DNA of 64,000 nucleotides from an uncultured Pelagibacteraceae bacterium (GCA_902573585.1 CACGKH010000003.1:1-64000); one strand, 5' to 3'; numbered from the stretch's first letter, positions 44,219-52,799 are shown. Made by a program: numbers and translations. The notes: a model not told the origin generated them from the letters alone.

Positions 44219-44455
44219 ATGAATATGACTACTAAAGGCTTTACAGAAACTAATGCTAATATCGAGACCCCAAATGATGTTGGTGCTACTGAAAAGCCTT
44301 TAAAAAACAATCGAATTACTAGCAATAGGGTCGATATAAACGTTTTGAAATCAAAACTGCAAGAAACAGAGAGCAAAGAGTTTAAAAAAAATCTTTATAT
44401 CTTGTCATCACTGATTTTAGCTTTAGGAGCTCTAGGAGTTTACCTCTCTTTGTAA
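44219..44455 (+). CDS. Small C-terminal-anchored membrane protein (DINVL pair, 1)
   Basis: A 78-residue protein with a polar, Thr/Asn-rich N-terminus, the segment RVDINVLKSKLQETESKEFKK and a single C-terminal hydrophobic helix (about 55-75), giving an N-in tail-anchored shape. It shares RVDINVL and the helix position with the next gene. It is divergent from the winged-helix gene with 106 bp between starts. The function is unknown. Confidence 0.72.
   Translation: MNMTTKGFTETNANIETPNDVGATEKPLKNNRITSNRVDINVLKSKLQETESKEFKKNLYILSSLILALGALGVYLSL
44332..44347 (+). repeat. 16-bp exact repeat, copy 1, in small membrane protein gene
   Basis: CGATATAAACGTTTTG occurs identically here and at 44588-44603, both in the same frame and encoding DINVL in paralogous genes. 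It is probably conserved coding sequence after duplication, although a nucleic-acid role is not excluded. Confidence 0.7.
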
Positions 44456-44495
44456 GAAATTTGCAAAAGATATAAATTCGTGGTTTAATTGAATT

Positions 44496-44708
44496 ATGAA
44501 AAACATTGAGACTAGCAACAATATAAAAGACAGAATTATCTCAAAATATTTCGATAAAGATCTAAAAAAACCTCAAACAAAAAGTAGCGATATAAACGTT
44601 TTGTTGAATAGAATTGAACTAAATAAAAAAAGTGAGACCAGAAAAAAATTATATTTTTCTGCGGCTGCTTCTACAGGATTGATTTTATTTGGTTTAATCA
44701 TCTTTTAA
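44496..44708 (+). CDS. Small C-terminal-anchored membrane protein (DINVL pair, 2)
   Basis: A 70-residue protein with a charged N-terminus, SSDINVLLNRIELNKKSETRKK and one C-terminal hydrophobic helix (about 50-69). It is a paralogue of the preceding gene, 40 bp downstream of it. No enzymatic motif. It might act as a membrane anchor or a small regulator partner for the neighbouring winged-helix protein. Confidence 0.7.
   Translation: MKNIETSNNIKDRIISKYFDKDLKKPQTKSSDINVLLNRIELNKKSETRKKLYFSAAASTGLILFGLIIF
44588..44603 (+). repeat. 16-bp exact repeat, copy 2, in second small membrane protein gene
   Basis: Second identical copy of CGATATAAACGTTTTG, encoding the same DINVL peptide in the paralogue. 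Confidence 0.7.
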
Positions 44709-44761
44709 GAAAATTTATTAAATTTACTACAATTTCTTACCATTTTTTTAATTAATTAATA

Positions 44762-44789
44762 TTGAATCAAAATATTAAACTATTATAAA
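44762..44789 (+). promoter_or_regulatory. Promoter of tRNA-Met
   Basis: TTGAAT (44762-44767), a 16-nt spacer and TATAAA (44784-44789). The expected start is about 8 nt before the mature tRNA 5' end. Confidence 0.6.
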
Positions 44790-44804
44790 TCAACAACCAT
44801 ACAA

Positions 44805-44881
44805 GGCGGGGTAGCTCAGTTGGTTAGAGCGCGGGACTCATAAGCCCGAGGTCAGTGGTTCGATCCCACTTCCCGCTACCA
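44805..44881 (+). tRNA. tRNA-Met (CAT), elongator type
   Basis: A 77-nt cloverleaf: acceptor GGCGGGG against TCCCGCT with terminal G-U pairs, D-arm GCTC..GAGC with AGTTGGTTA loop, anticodon loop CTCATAA, T-arm with GGTTCGATCCC, and an encoded CCA. The GGCGGGGTAGCTCAGTTGG start is typical of alphaproteobacterial elongator tRNA-Met, not initiator (no 5' C-A mismatch) and not the Ile-lysidine tRNA. Confidence 0.95.
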
Positions 44882-44884
44882 AAT

Positions 44885-45754
44885 TTAGCTGATTAATTTT
44901 TTTAAATAATTGGAATATTCACAATTTCCGTAAAATTTAATCGAATCAATTATCTGTTTTTTTTTGATCCAATTTTTATTAAGTGAAATTTCTTCAATAC
45001 AAGCAATTTTAAAACCTTGTCTATTTTCAATAGCAGATACAAAAGATGAGGTTTTATAAAAATCTTCAACAGATCCTGTGTCAAGCCAAGCGCCCCCTCT
45101 ACCAATAATATCAGCACTTAATTGTTTTTTTGACTTATAAACATTCAATAAATCAACAATTTCAACTTCTCCTCTTTTAGATGGTTTCAATTTTTTAGCA
45201 AATTTTACAACATTATTATCAAAAAAATATAATCCAGTGATTGCAAGATCAGATATGAATTTTTTTGGTTTTTCTTTGATTAATTTAATCTTTTTATTGT
45301 TGTTTATTTTAGCAACACCAAATAATTCTGGTTTTGAAACTTTGTGTAGAACAACTTTGGCTCCTTTTTTTAATTTTGTATTTTCTAAAAGTTTACTTGT
45401 TAAATTTTGACCATAAAAAAAATTATCTCCTAAAATCATTGCAACATTATCTTTACCTATAAAATTTTCACCAATTACAAAAGCATCTGGTAAACCTCTT
45501 GGTTTATTTTGTTCTAAATATGAAATTTTTATTCCTAAATTTTTTCCATTAGGAAGAATTTTTTTATATTGATTTAATTGTCCTTTATTAACAATAATCA
45601 ATATATCTTTAATGTTAGCTAACATCAAAATAGACAATGGATAAAAAATTAATGGCTTATCATAGATTGGAAGTAGCTGTTTATTTACAGCTTTTGTTAG
45701 TGGGCTCATCCGAGTTCCTTTACCTCCTGCTAAAATAATTCCTTTTTTAATCAT
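44885..45754 (-). CDS. rfbA: Glucose-1-phosphate thymidylyltransferase
   Basis: A 289-residue nucleotidyltransferase making dTDP-glucose. The nucleotide loop GIILAGGKGTRMSPLT (about 5-20), PKQLLPIYDKPLIFYPLS-like segment and MILGDNFFYG (about 106) are visible, and GGAWLDTGSVEDF lies near the C-terminus. It overlaps rfbB by 4 bp. rfbC and rfbD are not in the window, so the end product (dTDP-rhamnose or another deoxysugar) is not fixed. Its stop lies 4 bp from the convergent tRNA. Confidence 0.93.
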   Translation of the reverse strand: MIKKGIILAGGKGTRMSPLTKAVNKQLLPIYDKPLIFYPLSILMLANIKDILIIVNKGQLNQYKKILPNGKNLGIKISYLEQNKPRGLPDAFVIGENFIGKDNVAMILGDNFFYGQNLTSKLLENTKLKKGAKVVLHKVSKPELFGVAKINNNKKIKLIKEKPKKFISDLAITGLYFFDNNVVKFAKKLKPSKRGEVEIVDLLNVYKSKKQLSADIIGRGGAWLDTGSVEDFYKTSSFVSAIENRQGFKIACIEEISLNKNWIKKKQIIDSIKFYGNCEYSNYLKKLIS

Positions 45755-46764
45755 ATTTTTCCTAATCTTTTTAAAATATCTTTTTTAGGTAAAGATTTAA
45801 AATATTTTTTATTATCAAAATACCAGTCAAATGTTAACTTAATACCTTGTCTAAAATTTGTCCTTGGATACCAACCTAGTTTATTTTTAATTTTATTACT
45901 ATTTAACGCGTACCTCAAATCATGACCTGGTCTATCTTTTATAAATGAAATTTTAGTTTTTTTTCCAAGTTTGATTTTATTTTTTGAAATATTTAGAATC
46001 TTTTCTACAACTTGTAAGTTATTCAAATTTTTATTTGAACCAATGTTATAAAATTCTCCAAGTTTCCCTTTTATAAAAATCTTTAGTAGTGCCTCGCAAT
46101 GATCTTGCACATAAATCCATTCTCGTGAGTTTTTTCCTTTTCCGTAAATTGGTAAAGGCCTGTTGTTTATTATATTGTAAATTAATTTTGGTATTAGTTT
46201 TTCTGGATGTTGTCTTGGCCCATAGTTGTTAGAACAATTTGTTACCATAGCTGGAATTTTATAAGTTTTAATATAGGAGCTTACTAAATGATCTGATGCC
46301 GCTTTACTTGCAGCGTAAGGTGAGCTTGGTTGGTAAGGATAATTTTCTGATGATCTTCCATTCAATATATCACCATAAACTTCATCAGTTGAAATATGTA
46401 TAAATTTTGATTTATTTTTTTTTGAATATTCTTTAAAGCATTCAAGTAGATTAAAAACACCTAAAACGTTACTTTTAATAAAAGTCTCAGGTTTATCAAT
46501 TGATCTATCAACATGTGTTTCAGCAGCAAGGTTAAAGATACCATCAGGCTTGTATTTGAATAAAAGTTTTTTAATTTTTTTGTCTCCAATATCGCATTTT
46601 ATAAATTTATATTTTTTTGATTTTTTAAAATCTTTGACATTATAAAAATTAGATGAATATGTAATTTTGTCTAAATTGATTATATAAAAATTATTTTTAA
46701 GAAGAAGCTCTATGAGATTACTTCCAATAAATCCTAAACCTCCTGTAATAATTACTTTTTTCAT
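45751..46764 (-). CDS. rfbB: dTDP-glucose 4,6-dehydratase
   Basis: A 337-residue SDR enzyme converting dTDP-glucose to the 4-keto-6-deoxy sugar. It has GGLGFIGSNLIELLL (NAD site), HISTDEVYGD and the YAASKAASDHL catalytic Tyr-Lys pair (about 151-155), and NCSNNYGPRQHPEKLIP. It is divergent from the glycosyltransferase gene and the first gene of the rfbB-rfbA pair, which feeds cell-surface glycan synthesis. Confidence 0.94.
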   Translation of the reverse strand: MKKVIITGGLGFIGSNLIELLLKNNFYIINLDKITYSSNFYNVKDFKKSKKYKFIKCDIGDKKIKKLLFKYKPDGIFNLAAETHVDRSIDKPETFIKSNVLGVFNLLECFKEYSKKNKSKFIHISTDEVYGDILNGRSSENYPYQPSSPYAASKAASDHLVSSYIKTYKIPAMVTNCSNNYGPRQHPEKLIPKLIYNIINNRPLPIYGKGKNSREWIYVQDHCEALLKIFIKGKLGEFYNIGSNKNLNNLQVVEKILNISKNKIKLGKKTKISFIKDRPGHDLRYALNSNKIKNKLGWYPRTNFRQGIKLTFDWYFDNKKYFKSLPKKDILKRLGKI

Positions 46765-46819
46765 TATTTATTTTTTTACATTAGTAAAATGAATTAGTAT
46801 AGTTGAAAACACTTATCGT

Positions 46820-47707
46820 ATGTCAATAACTATACAAAATTTAACAGTCATAATTGTAACATTTAAAAGTGAAAATGTTATTCACAATTGCATTAAATCG
46901 ATCGACAGTGAAATAAAAATCTTGGTTGTAGATAACTCAAATAATATAAAATTTAAAGAAAACTTAGAAAAAGAATATAAAAATGTTAAATGCTTACTTT
47001 CTAGTGAAAATTTAGGTATGGGTGCTGGGAATAATTTAGGTTTAAAACATGTTAAAACTGAATTTGCATTTATATTAAATCCAGATGTTATTTTAGAAGA
47101 TGACACAATAAAAGAGTTAATTGAAAAATCAAAAGATTTACAATCATTTGGTATAATAGCCCCTATTGAGATAAATCAAAATTTTCCAAACTATAAACGA
47201 GATAAAACAAGCAACAATAATTTTGAATTATTAACTCCTTTCACCGTAAAAAGTGTTGATGGATATGCAATGGTATTGAATTTAAAAAAGTTAAACCAAA
47301 TTGATAAATTTTATTATTTTGATGAAAATTTTTTTATGTATCTTGAAAATGATGATCTCTGTAAAAGATTAAAAGATAATAATGAAAAAATTTATATCAT
47401 ACCAAGTTCTAGAATTAAACATCTTGGAGGTAAAGCAGTTGATGAAACTTACAAAAATGAAATAGAACTATCAAGAAATTGGCATTGGATTTGGTCTAAA
47501 TTTTATTTTAATAAAAAACATCACAGTTATTTTTTTGCTTTGATAAACGGATTACCTACTTTTATCTCTTCTGTTCTAAAATTTTTATTTAATTTAATGA
47601 TTAATAATAATCAAAAAAAAAAAATTTACTTACACAGGGTTTTGGGTTTTGTTAACGCTCTTGCAGGTAGAAAATCTTACTTAAGACCAAAAATAAATGA
47701 TCAATGA
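46820..47707 (+). CDS. Family 2 glycosyltransferase, rhamnosyltransferase-like
   Basis: A 295-residue GT2 enzyme with VIIVTFKSENVIHNCIKSID at the N-terminus, VVDNSNN, the metal site NPDVILEDD (about 90-98) and the ENDDLCKRLKD acceptor segment. This layout resembles WbbL-type rhamnosyltransferases, which would suit a dTDP-sugar from the divergent rfbBA, but the donor is not proven. The last 7 bp overlap the convergent apt gene. Confidence 0.84.
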   Translation: MSITIQNLTVIIVTFKSENVIHNCIKSIDSEIKILVVDNSNNIKFKENLEKEYKNVKCLLSSENLGMGAGNNLGLKHVKTEFAFILNPDVILEDDTIKELIEKSKDLQSFGIIAPIEINQNFPNYKRDKTSNNNFELLTPFTVKSVDGYAMVLNLKKLNQIDKFYYFDENFFMYLENDDLCKRLKDNNEKIYIIPSSRIKHLGGKAVDETYKNEIELSRNWHWIWSKFYFNKKHHSYFFALINGLPTFISSVLKFLFNLMINNNQKKKIYLHRVLGFVNALAGRKSYLRPKINDQ

Positions 47708-48228
47708 CCAGGAAACTCAATTAAATTTTCAACTTTATACTTTTTTTTATTAAGATTATCTGCGCCTCCTAAATCAAATAAATTTATTACAAAAATAAAA
47801 GCAGACACTTTACCTTTTGAAATTTCAATAAGTTTTGCAGCGGCTTCGGCTGTTCCACCTGTTGCGATTAAATCATCTATGATTAAAACTTTATCATCAC
47901 TATTAATAGAATCTTTGTGAACCTCAATAGTTGCTTTGCCATATTCTAACTCAAAATCTACAGAATGAACATCAGCTGGCAATTTATTTTTTTTTCTAAG
48001 CATTATAAATGGTTTGTTTAAAATATAAGAAACAGCAGATGCAAATACAAATCCTCTAGACTCAATTGCAGCTATTTTATCAAATTCAAACTTTTTTGAT
48101 TTTTCAACTATTTGATTAATTGTTTCTGCAAATGCTTTTTCATCCTTTATTAATGTTGTTATATCCCTAAATAAAATACCTTTTTTAGGATAATCTGGAA
48201 TAGATCTAATAAAATCTTTTAAATTCAT
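47701..48228 (-). CDS. apt: Adenine phosphoribosyltransferase
   Basis: A 175-residue type I PRTase converting adenine and PRPP to AMP. It shows IRSIPDYPKKGILFRDITTL at the N-terminus, the PRPP loop VLIIDDLIATGGTAEAA (about 118-134) and RGFVFASAVSY. It is divergent from mtnP with 41 bp between starts; it recycles the adenine that MtnP releases from MTA. Confidence 0.94.
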   Translation of the reverse strand: MNLKDFIRSIPDYPKKGILFRDITTLIKDEKAFAETINQIVEKSKKFEFDKIAAIESRGFVFASAVSYILNKPFIMLRKKNKLPADVHSVDFELEYGKATIEVHKDSINSDDKVLIIDDLIATGGTAEAAAKLIEISKGKVSAFIFVINLFDLGGADNLNKKKYKVENLIEFPGH

Positions 48229-48269
48229 AATAGTGATTTATAAAACTATAAATAAATTAATTTTTAAAC

Positions 48270-49142
48270 ATGACAATAAATAAATTAGCAATCATAGGTG
48301 GTAGCGGTCTTTATGATGTTGAAGAGTTCAAAAATAGAGAATTATTAGATTTAAGTACTCCTTGGGGTAAGCCTTCAGATCAAATTTTAAAAACTTATTA
48401 TAATGATAAAGAGGTTTATTTTTTACCACGACATGGAAAAGGTCATTTTATCTCTCCATCAAAAATAAACTTTAGAGCAAATATTGATGCCCTCAAGCAA
48501 TTAGGTGTAACAGATATTGTATCAGTTTCTGCTGTCGGCTCTTTAAAAGAGGATTTGCCACCAGGAAAATTCGTAATTGTTGATCAATTTATAGACAGGA
48601 CCTTTGCAAGAGAAAAAACATTTTTTGATGAAGAAATCGTTGCTCATGTTTCAATGGCACATCCTACTTCAAATGGTTTGATGAATGCGTGTGAAGAGGC
48701 AATTAAAAAAGAAAAAATTGAATATCAAAGAAATGGGATATACGTTGTTATGGAAGGGCCACAATTTTCAACTTTAGCAGAGTCAAATTTATACAGATCT
48801 TGGAAAGCAGACGTTATTGGCATGACAAATATGCCTGAAGCAAAATTAGCAAGAGAAGCAGAAATAAGATATGCATCTGTATCCATGGTAACAGATTATG
48901 ATTGTTGGCATCCAGATCATGAGAATGTTGATGTACAACAAGTAATAAAAGTTCTTTTGGGAAATGCAGCAAAAGCAAAAAATATGATCAAAAATTTAAT
49001 AGAGAATTTTGAAAATCATATTGATGTAAAAGATCCAACAAATAACTGTTTAGATGTTGCAATAATAACTGCGCCTGAAAAAAGAACAAAAAAAACCATA
49101 GATAAACTTAAAACAGTTGCAGGTAGAGTTCTTAATAAATGA
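48270..49142 (+). CDS. mtnP: S-methyl-5'-thioadenosine phosphorylase
   Basis: A 290-residue phosphorylase splitting MTA into adenine and methylthioribose-1-phosphate. It has IIGGSGLYDVEEF (phosphate site), RHGKGHFISPSKINFRANI, MEGPQFSTLAESNLYRSW and the MTNMPEAKLAREA loop (with the Asn/Asp purine site in TDYDCWHPD). The length is typical. It overlaps mtnA by 4 bp and begins the MTA-recycling operon. Confidence 0.95.
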   Translation: MTINKLAIIGGSGLYDVEEFKNRELLDLSTPWGKPSDQILKTYYNDKEVYFLPRHGKGHFISPSKINFRANIDALKQLGVTDIVSVSAVGSLKEDLPPGKFVIVDQFIDRTFAREKTFFDEEIVAHVSMAHPTSNGLMNACEEAIKKEKIEYQRNGIYVVMEGPQFSTLAESNLYRSWKADVIGMTNMPEAKLAREAEIRYASVSMVTDYDCWHPDHENVDVQQVIKVLLGNAAKAKNMIKNLIENFENHIDVKDPTNNCLDVAIITAPEKRTKKTIDKLKTVAGRVLNK

Positions 49143-50209
49143 GAATAGAAGGAAAAGAATATCGTACAATTTGGTTTGAAAATAATCTTGTAAAAATAAT
49201 TGATCAAACAAAACTTCCACATCAATTCATTATTAAAGAACTTAAAACAGTTAATGATGCAATTAACGCTATTAAAATAATGGAAGTAAGGGGCGCACCT
49301 TTAATAGGTGCTACAGCAGCTTTCGGATTGGTTTTAGCTATTATTGAAAATAATGATCAATCATTTTTAAAGAAATCTGCAGAAAATTTAGTTAGTTCAA
49401 GGCCAACAGCAATAAATCTTAAGTGGGCTGTTGATAGAATGATAAATAAACTATCGGGTGTTAATAGTGATAAAATTTTAGAAATAGCCCTGAATGAAGC
49501 TAAAGAAATTTGTGAAGAGGATGTTAAATTTTGTGAAAATATAGGATTAAATGGTCTTCAAATAATAGAAGAAATTTATAATAAAAAAAAGGATACAGTC
49601 AACATTTTAACTCATTGTAACGCAGGTTGGCTTGCAACTATAAACTGGGGGACAGCAACTTCTCCAATTTACCATGCACATAAAAAAGGTATACCAGTTC
49701 ATGTTTGGGCAGATGAAACAAGGCCTAGAAATCAAGGAGCTAACTTAACTTCATATGAACTTAATGAAGAAGGAATTAAAAATACTATTATCGCAGACAA
49801 TACGGGTGGTATTTTAATGCAAAGAGGTAAAGTTGATATGTGTATAGTTGGAACTGATAGAACTTTAGCTAATGGTGATGTTTGTAATAAAGTTGGAACT
49901 TATCTTAAAGCTTTAGCGGCATACGATAATAATATTCCTTTTTATGTAGCTTTACCAAGTTCAACAATTGATTGGAATATTAAAGATCACAAAGATATTC
50001 CAATTGAGGAAAGAAATTCAGATGAACTTTCACATATAGAGGGACTGGATGAAAAAGGAAATATAAAAAAAATACAAATATATCCAAAAAAAAGTAAGTC
50101 AATGAACTTAGCATTTGATGTTACACCTGCAAAATATGTAACAGGATTAATTACTGAAAACGGTATTTGTAATGCATCAACTGAAGGTTTAAAAAAGTTA
50201 TTCAAATGA
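49139..50209 (+). CDS. mtnA: Methylthioribose-1-phosphate isomerase
   Basis: A 356-residue isomerase converting methylthioribose-1-phosphate to methylthioribulose-1-phosphate. It shows EVRGAPLIGATAAFG (about 49-63), THCNAGWLATINWGTA (the catalytic cysteine), DETRPRNQGANLTSYEL and the aspartate in GTDRTLANGDV. The length is typical. It is overlapped by both neighbours (4 bp), so translation is coupled with mtnP and the aldolase gene. Confidence 0.95.
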   Translation: MRIEGKEYRTIWFENNLVKIIDQTKLPHQFIIKELKTVNDAINAIKIMEVRGAPLIGATAAFGLVLAIIENNDQSFLKKSAENLVSSRPTAINLKWAVDRMINKLSGVNSDKILEIALNEAKEICEEDVKFCENIGLNGLQIIEEIYNKKKDTVNILTHCNAGWLATINWGTATSPIYHAHKKGIPVHVWADETRPRNQGANLTSYELNEEGIKNTIIADNTGGILMQRGKVDMCIVGTDRTLANGDVCNKVGTYLKALAAYDNNIPFYVALPSSTIDWNIKDHKDIPIEERNSDELSHIEGLDEKGNIKKIQIYPKKSKSMNLAFDVTPAKYVTGLITENGICNASTEGLKKLFK

Positions 50210-50862
50210 CAAACATAGATCAAAGAAATAAAATTATTGAGTATTCCTTAAAATTGAATTCAACAAATCTTTCACCACTAAGATCAGGCAATATTTCCCT
50301 AAGATCAAAAGAGGATGATGTAGAAGGTTATTTAATTACTCCTTCTGGAAAAAAATACGACACATTAAAACCAGAAGATATTGTTTTTTTGGGATTAAAT
50401 GAAGAAGTGGAAGATAAAACCTCAGACAATAAACCCTCATCTGAATGGAGATTTCATAGAGATATTTATTTAAAAAAAAAAGAGGCAAAAGCTATTGTTC
50501 ATGCCCATTCTCCACACGCAACAGCTGTATCTTCACATGGAAAACCAATACCCCCATTTCATTATATGATTGCTCTTGCAGGCGGTGAGGATATTAAATG
50601 TGCAGATTATGCCACTTTTGGAACAGAGGAACTCTCTAATAATGTCATTGATGCTCTAGAAAATAGAAGAGCTTGCTTGATGTCTAATCACGGCCAGGTT
50701 GCTTTTGGGAAAGATTTAGATGATGCATTTGAACTCGCACAAGAATTAGAAAATATTTGTCATCAATACACTATTGCTCTAAAGTTAGGTAATCCAAAGA
50801 TTCTTTCTTTTGAAGAAATGAAGAAAGTTTTAGATAAGGCGAAAAATTATAAAAAAGGGTAA
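50206..50862 (+). CDS. Class II aldolase, FucA/Ald2-type (DHAP-shunt candidate)
   Basis: A 218-residue class II aldolase/adducin-family protein. GNISLR, PSSEWRFHRDIYL (the catalytic Glu), HAHSPHATA and MSNHGQVAFG (the Zn histidines) are close to fuculose-1-phosphate aldolase. Classical MtnB dehydratase belongs to the same superfamily. Following mtnP and mtnA, it probably cleaves methylthioribulose-1-phosphate to DHAP and 2-methylthioacetaldehyde. MtnB-like dehydration remains the alternative. No mtnC, mtnD or mtnE homologue is in the window. Confidence 0.85.
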   Translation: MTNIDQRNKIIEYSLKLNSTNLSPLRSGNISLRSKEDDVEGYLITPSGKKYDTLKPEDIVFLGLNEEVEDKTSDNKPSSEWRFHRDIYLKKKEAKAIVHAHSPHATAVSSHGKPIPPFHYMIALAGGEDIKCADYATFGTEELSNNVIDALENRRACLMSNHGQVAFGKDLDDAFELAQELENICHQYTIALKLGNPKILSFEEMKKVLDKAKNYKKG

Positions 50863-50863
50863 A

Positions 50864-51904
50864 ATGATAAAAGTAGGGGAGCATATTACTTTAGATATAA
50901 TTGGTACGACAAAGGAGTATGATCCTTCAATTTTCGAAAAGGTCATCAATAGAATTGCTAAAGCAGCTAACGTAACTATTTTAAATATTTCAAAATACAA
51001 ATTTGAACCTCAAGGATTTACAATTTTAGCTTTGCTTGCAGAAAGTCATATTAGTTTCCACACTTTTCCAGAGAAAGGGATAATAAGTTTTGACTTCTTT
51101 ACGTGTGGGAAAATAAGTCCATCAATAGCGATAGACATTATTAAAAAAGAATTTAATCACAAAAGAATAGTCAAAAAAGAATTCAATAGAGACACTAAAT
51201 CTTTATATCATGATATTTATAGCTCACCAGGATTGCAAAAATCTTATGTAGTAAACGATGTTTTGGAAGACTTTAAATCTAAGGTAGGTCAACATATAGA
51301 AATTTTAGAACTAGAACAATTTGGTAAATCATTGTTTATTGATGGAGAAATACAGGTGGCTGCATCAGATGAACATTTATACAGTTCAACTTTTGTTGGT
51401 GCAGGTTTAAATTTAAATAAAGATAACGAAAGAGTGGCTATAATTGGTGGTGGAGATGGTGGAGTTGCAAGAGAATGTATATCTAAAAAATTTAACTTTG
51501 TTGATTGGTATGAACTTGATCCAGAAGTAGTTGAAGTTTGTAATAAGCATCTAGGGGATATTGGAAAAAAATCTACTGAAAAAAATTCGGTGAAATGTGT
51601 ATGGGGAGATGCTTTTGAAAGTATTAAAACAGTTGGAGATGATACTTACGATCATATATTTGTTGATTTAAATGATGATCAATTTTGTATTGATCTAGCA
51701 GCAAAAAATATGGATTCTTTAGTTAGAATTTTAAAACCAAAAGGAGTGATCACAGCTCAAGTAGGAAGCCAAGACAAAAAACCTCTTCAAGTTGAAAATT
51801 GGCTAAATGTATTTAACCATCATTTTGGAAACACTAATTTAGCTAGAATTTATATACCTAGTTTTGACTGTTCTTGGAATTTTTCATCCTCAATAAATCA
51901 TTAA
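50864..51904 (+). CDS. speE: SpeD-SpeE fusion: S-adenosylmethionine decarboxylase plus spermidine synthase
   Basis: A 346-residue protein made of two domains. Residues 1-110 are a prokaryotic AdoMet decarboxylase with the self-cleavage site at E60-S61 (LAESHISFHTFPE), His66 and Cys81 (FFTCGK). Residues about 115-346 are a spermidine synthase with IIGGGDGGVARE (193-204) and the acidic VDLNDDQF loop. The SpeE motif usually reading YHE reads YSS here. The protein makes decarboxylated SAM and transfers aminopropyl to putrescine, releasing MTA for the upstream mtn genes. Confidence 0.9.
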   Translation: MIKVGEHITLDIIGTTKEYDPSIFEKVINRIAKAANVTILNISKYKFEPQGFTILALLAESHISFHTFPEKGIISFDFFTCGKISPSIAIDIIKKEFNHKRIVKKEFNRDTKSLYHDIYSSPGLQKSYVVNDVLEDFKSKVGQHIEILELEQFGKSLFIDGEIQVAASDEHLYSSTFVGAGLNLNKDNERVAIIGGGDGGVARECISKKFNFVDWYELDPEVVEVCNKHLGDIGKKSTEKNSVKCVWGDAFESIKTVGDDTYDHIFVDLNDDQFCIDLAAKNMDSLVRILKPKGVITAQVGSQDKKPLQVENWLNVFNHHFGNTNLARIYIPSFDCSWNFSSSINH

Positions 51905-51922
51905 TTTTTTCTTTTTAAAATC

Positions 51923-51928
51923 TATAAT
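51923..51928 (+). promoter_or_regulatory. Minus-10 element of the amino-acid transporter operon
   Basis: A perfect TATAAT 41 bp before the binding-protein ATG; no convincing -35 at the right distance (TTAATT upstream). AAAGGAG precedes the ATG. Confidence 0.4.
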
Positions 51929-51968
51929 TTATGAAATACTTAAGCTTAAATTATTAAAGGAGAAAATA

Positions 51969-52799
51969 ATGAATATACTAAAAAAAACTATTTTTTCAGT
52001 TCTTGCTTCTTTGCTGATTATTGGAAATGTTCATGCTTCTGATAAAATCAAAATTGGAACTGAAGGTGCTTATCCTCCGTGGAATTCAAAAGATGCCTCA
52101 GGTAAATTAATTGGATTTGAGGTTGAGTTAGCTTATACGCTTTGTAGATATATTGGTAAACAATGTGTAATCGTTGAACAAGACTGGGATGGAATGATAC
52201 CAGCTCTTATAATGAGAAAATTTGATGCGATTATGGCTGGAATGTCGATTACTGATGAAAGAAAAAAAGCAATAAGTTTTTCACAAGGTTATGCAGATGA
52301 AGTTGCTTCACTAGCAGTTATGAAAGGTTCTGATCTAGAAGGAATGAAAACTCCTGCTGGTATTGGTCTTTCAAGTCCTAACAGTGATGCTAAAAAAGCT
52401 TTAAAAACTATTACAGCGGCACTTGCTGGAAAAACTGTTTGTACACAATCAGGAACTATTCACCAAAACTTTTTAGAGTCAGGTGATGTTGGAAAAGTAA
52501 ATTTAAGAACTTACAAAACTCAAGATGAAGTAAACTTAGATTTAGCTTCTGGAAGATGTGATGTAGCATTAGCTGCAGCGGTTGCTTTTAGTGATTATGC
52601 TGAAAAATCTGGAAAACCTGTTGTACTTGTTGGTCCAACTTTTTCTGGTGGAGCATTCGGTAATGGTGTTGGAGTTGGTATTAGACAAGATGATACTGAA
52701 CTTTTAAAAGCATTTAACAAAGCTATTGATAAAGCAAGAAAGAACGGAGACATTAGTAGAATTGCTACTAAGTGGTTCGGTTTTGACGCTTCTATGTAA
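51969..52799 (+). CDS. Amino-acid ABC transporter substrate-binding protein (Lys/Arg/octopine type)
   Basis: A 276-residue family-3 periplasmic binding protein with a signal peptide ending NVHAS. The mature start IKIGTEGAYPPWNSKD and the phrase FDAIMAGMSITDERKKAISFS match HisJ/ArgT/octopine-binding proteins, so a cationic amino acid or opine-like ligand is likely. Cysteines in LCRYIGKQC could form the HisJ-type disulfide. A hairpin follows it. The SpeDE gene upstream makes an arginine/ornithine link attractive but speculative. Confidence 0.87.
   Translation: MNILKKTIFSVLASLLIIGNVHASDKIKIGTEGAYPPWNSKDASGKLIGFEVELAYTLCRYIGKQCVIVEQDWDGMIPALIMRKFDAIMAGMSITDERKKAISFSQGYADEVASLAVMKGSDLEGMKTPAGIGLSSPNSDAKKALKTITAALAGKTVCTQSGTIHQNFLESGDVGKVNLRTYKTQDEVNLDLASGRCDVALAAAVAFSDYAEKSGKPVVLVGPTFSGGAFGNGVGVGIRQDDTELLKAFNKAIDKARKNGDISRIATKWFGFDASM

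Noticed and set aside
44332-44603. CRISPR-like or regulatory direct repeat (16 bp twice)
   Set aside because: There are only two copies, both in the same frame encoding DINVL in paralogous proteins, so gene duplication explains them.
44805-44881. Attachment site or island insertion at the tRNA-Met gene
   Set aside because: No integrase nearby and no second copy of the tRNA 3' end was seen in the flanking sequence; rfbAB beside it is ordinary surface-glycan DNA.
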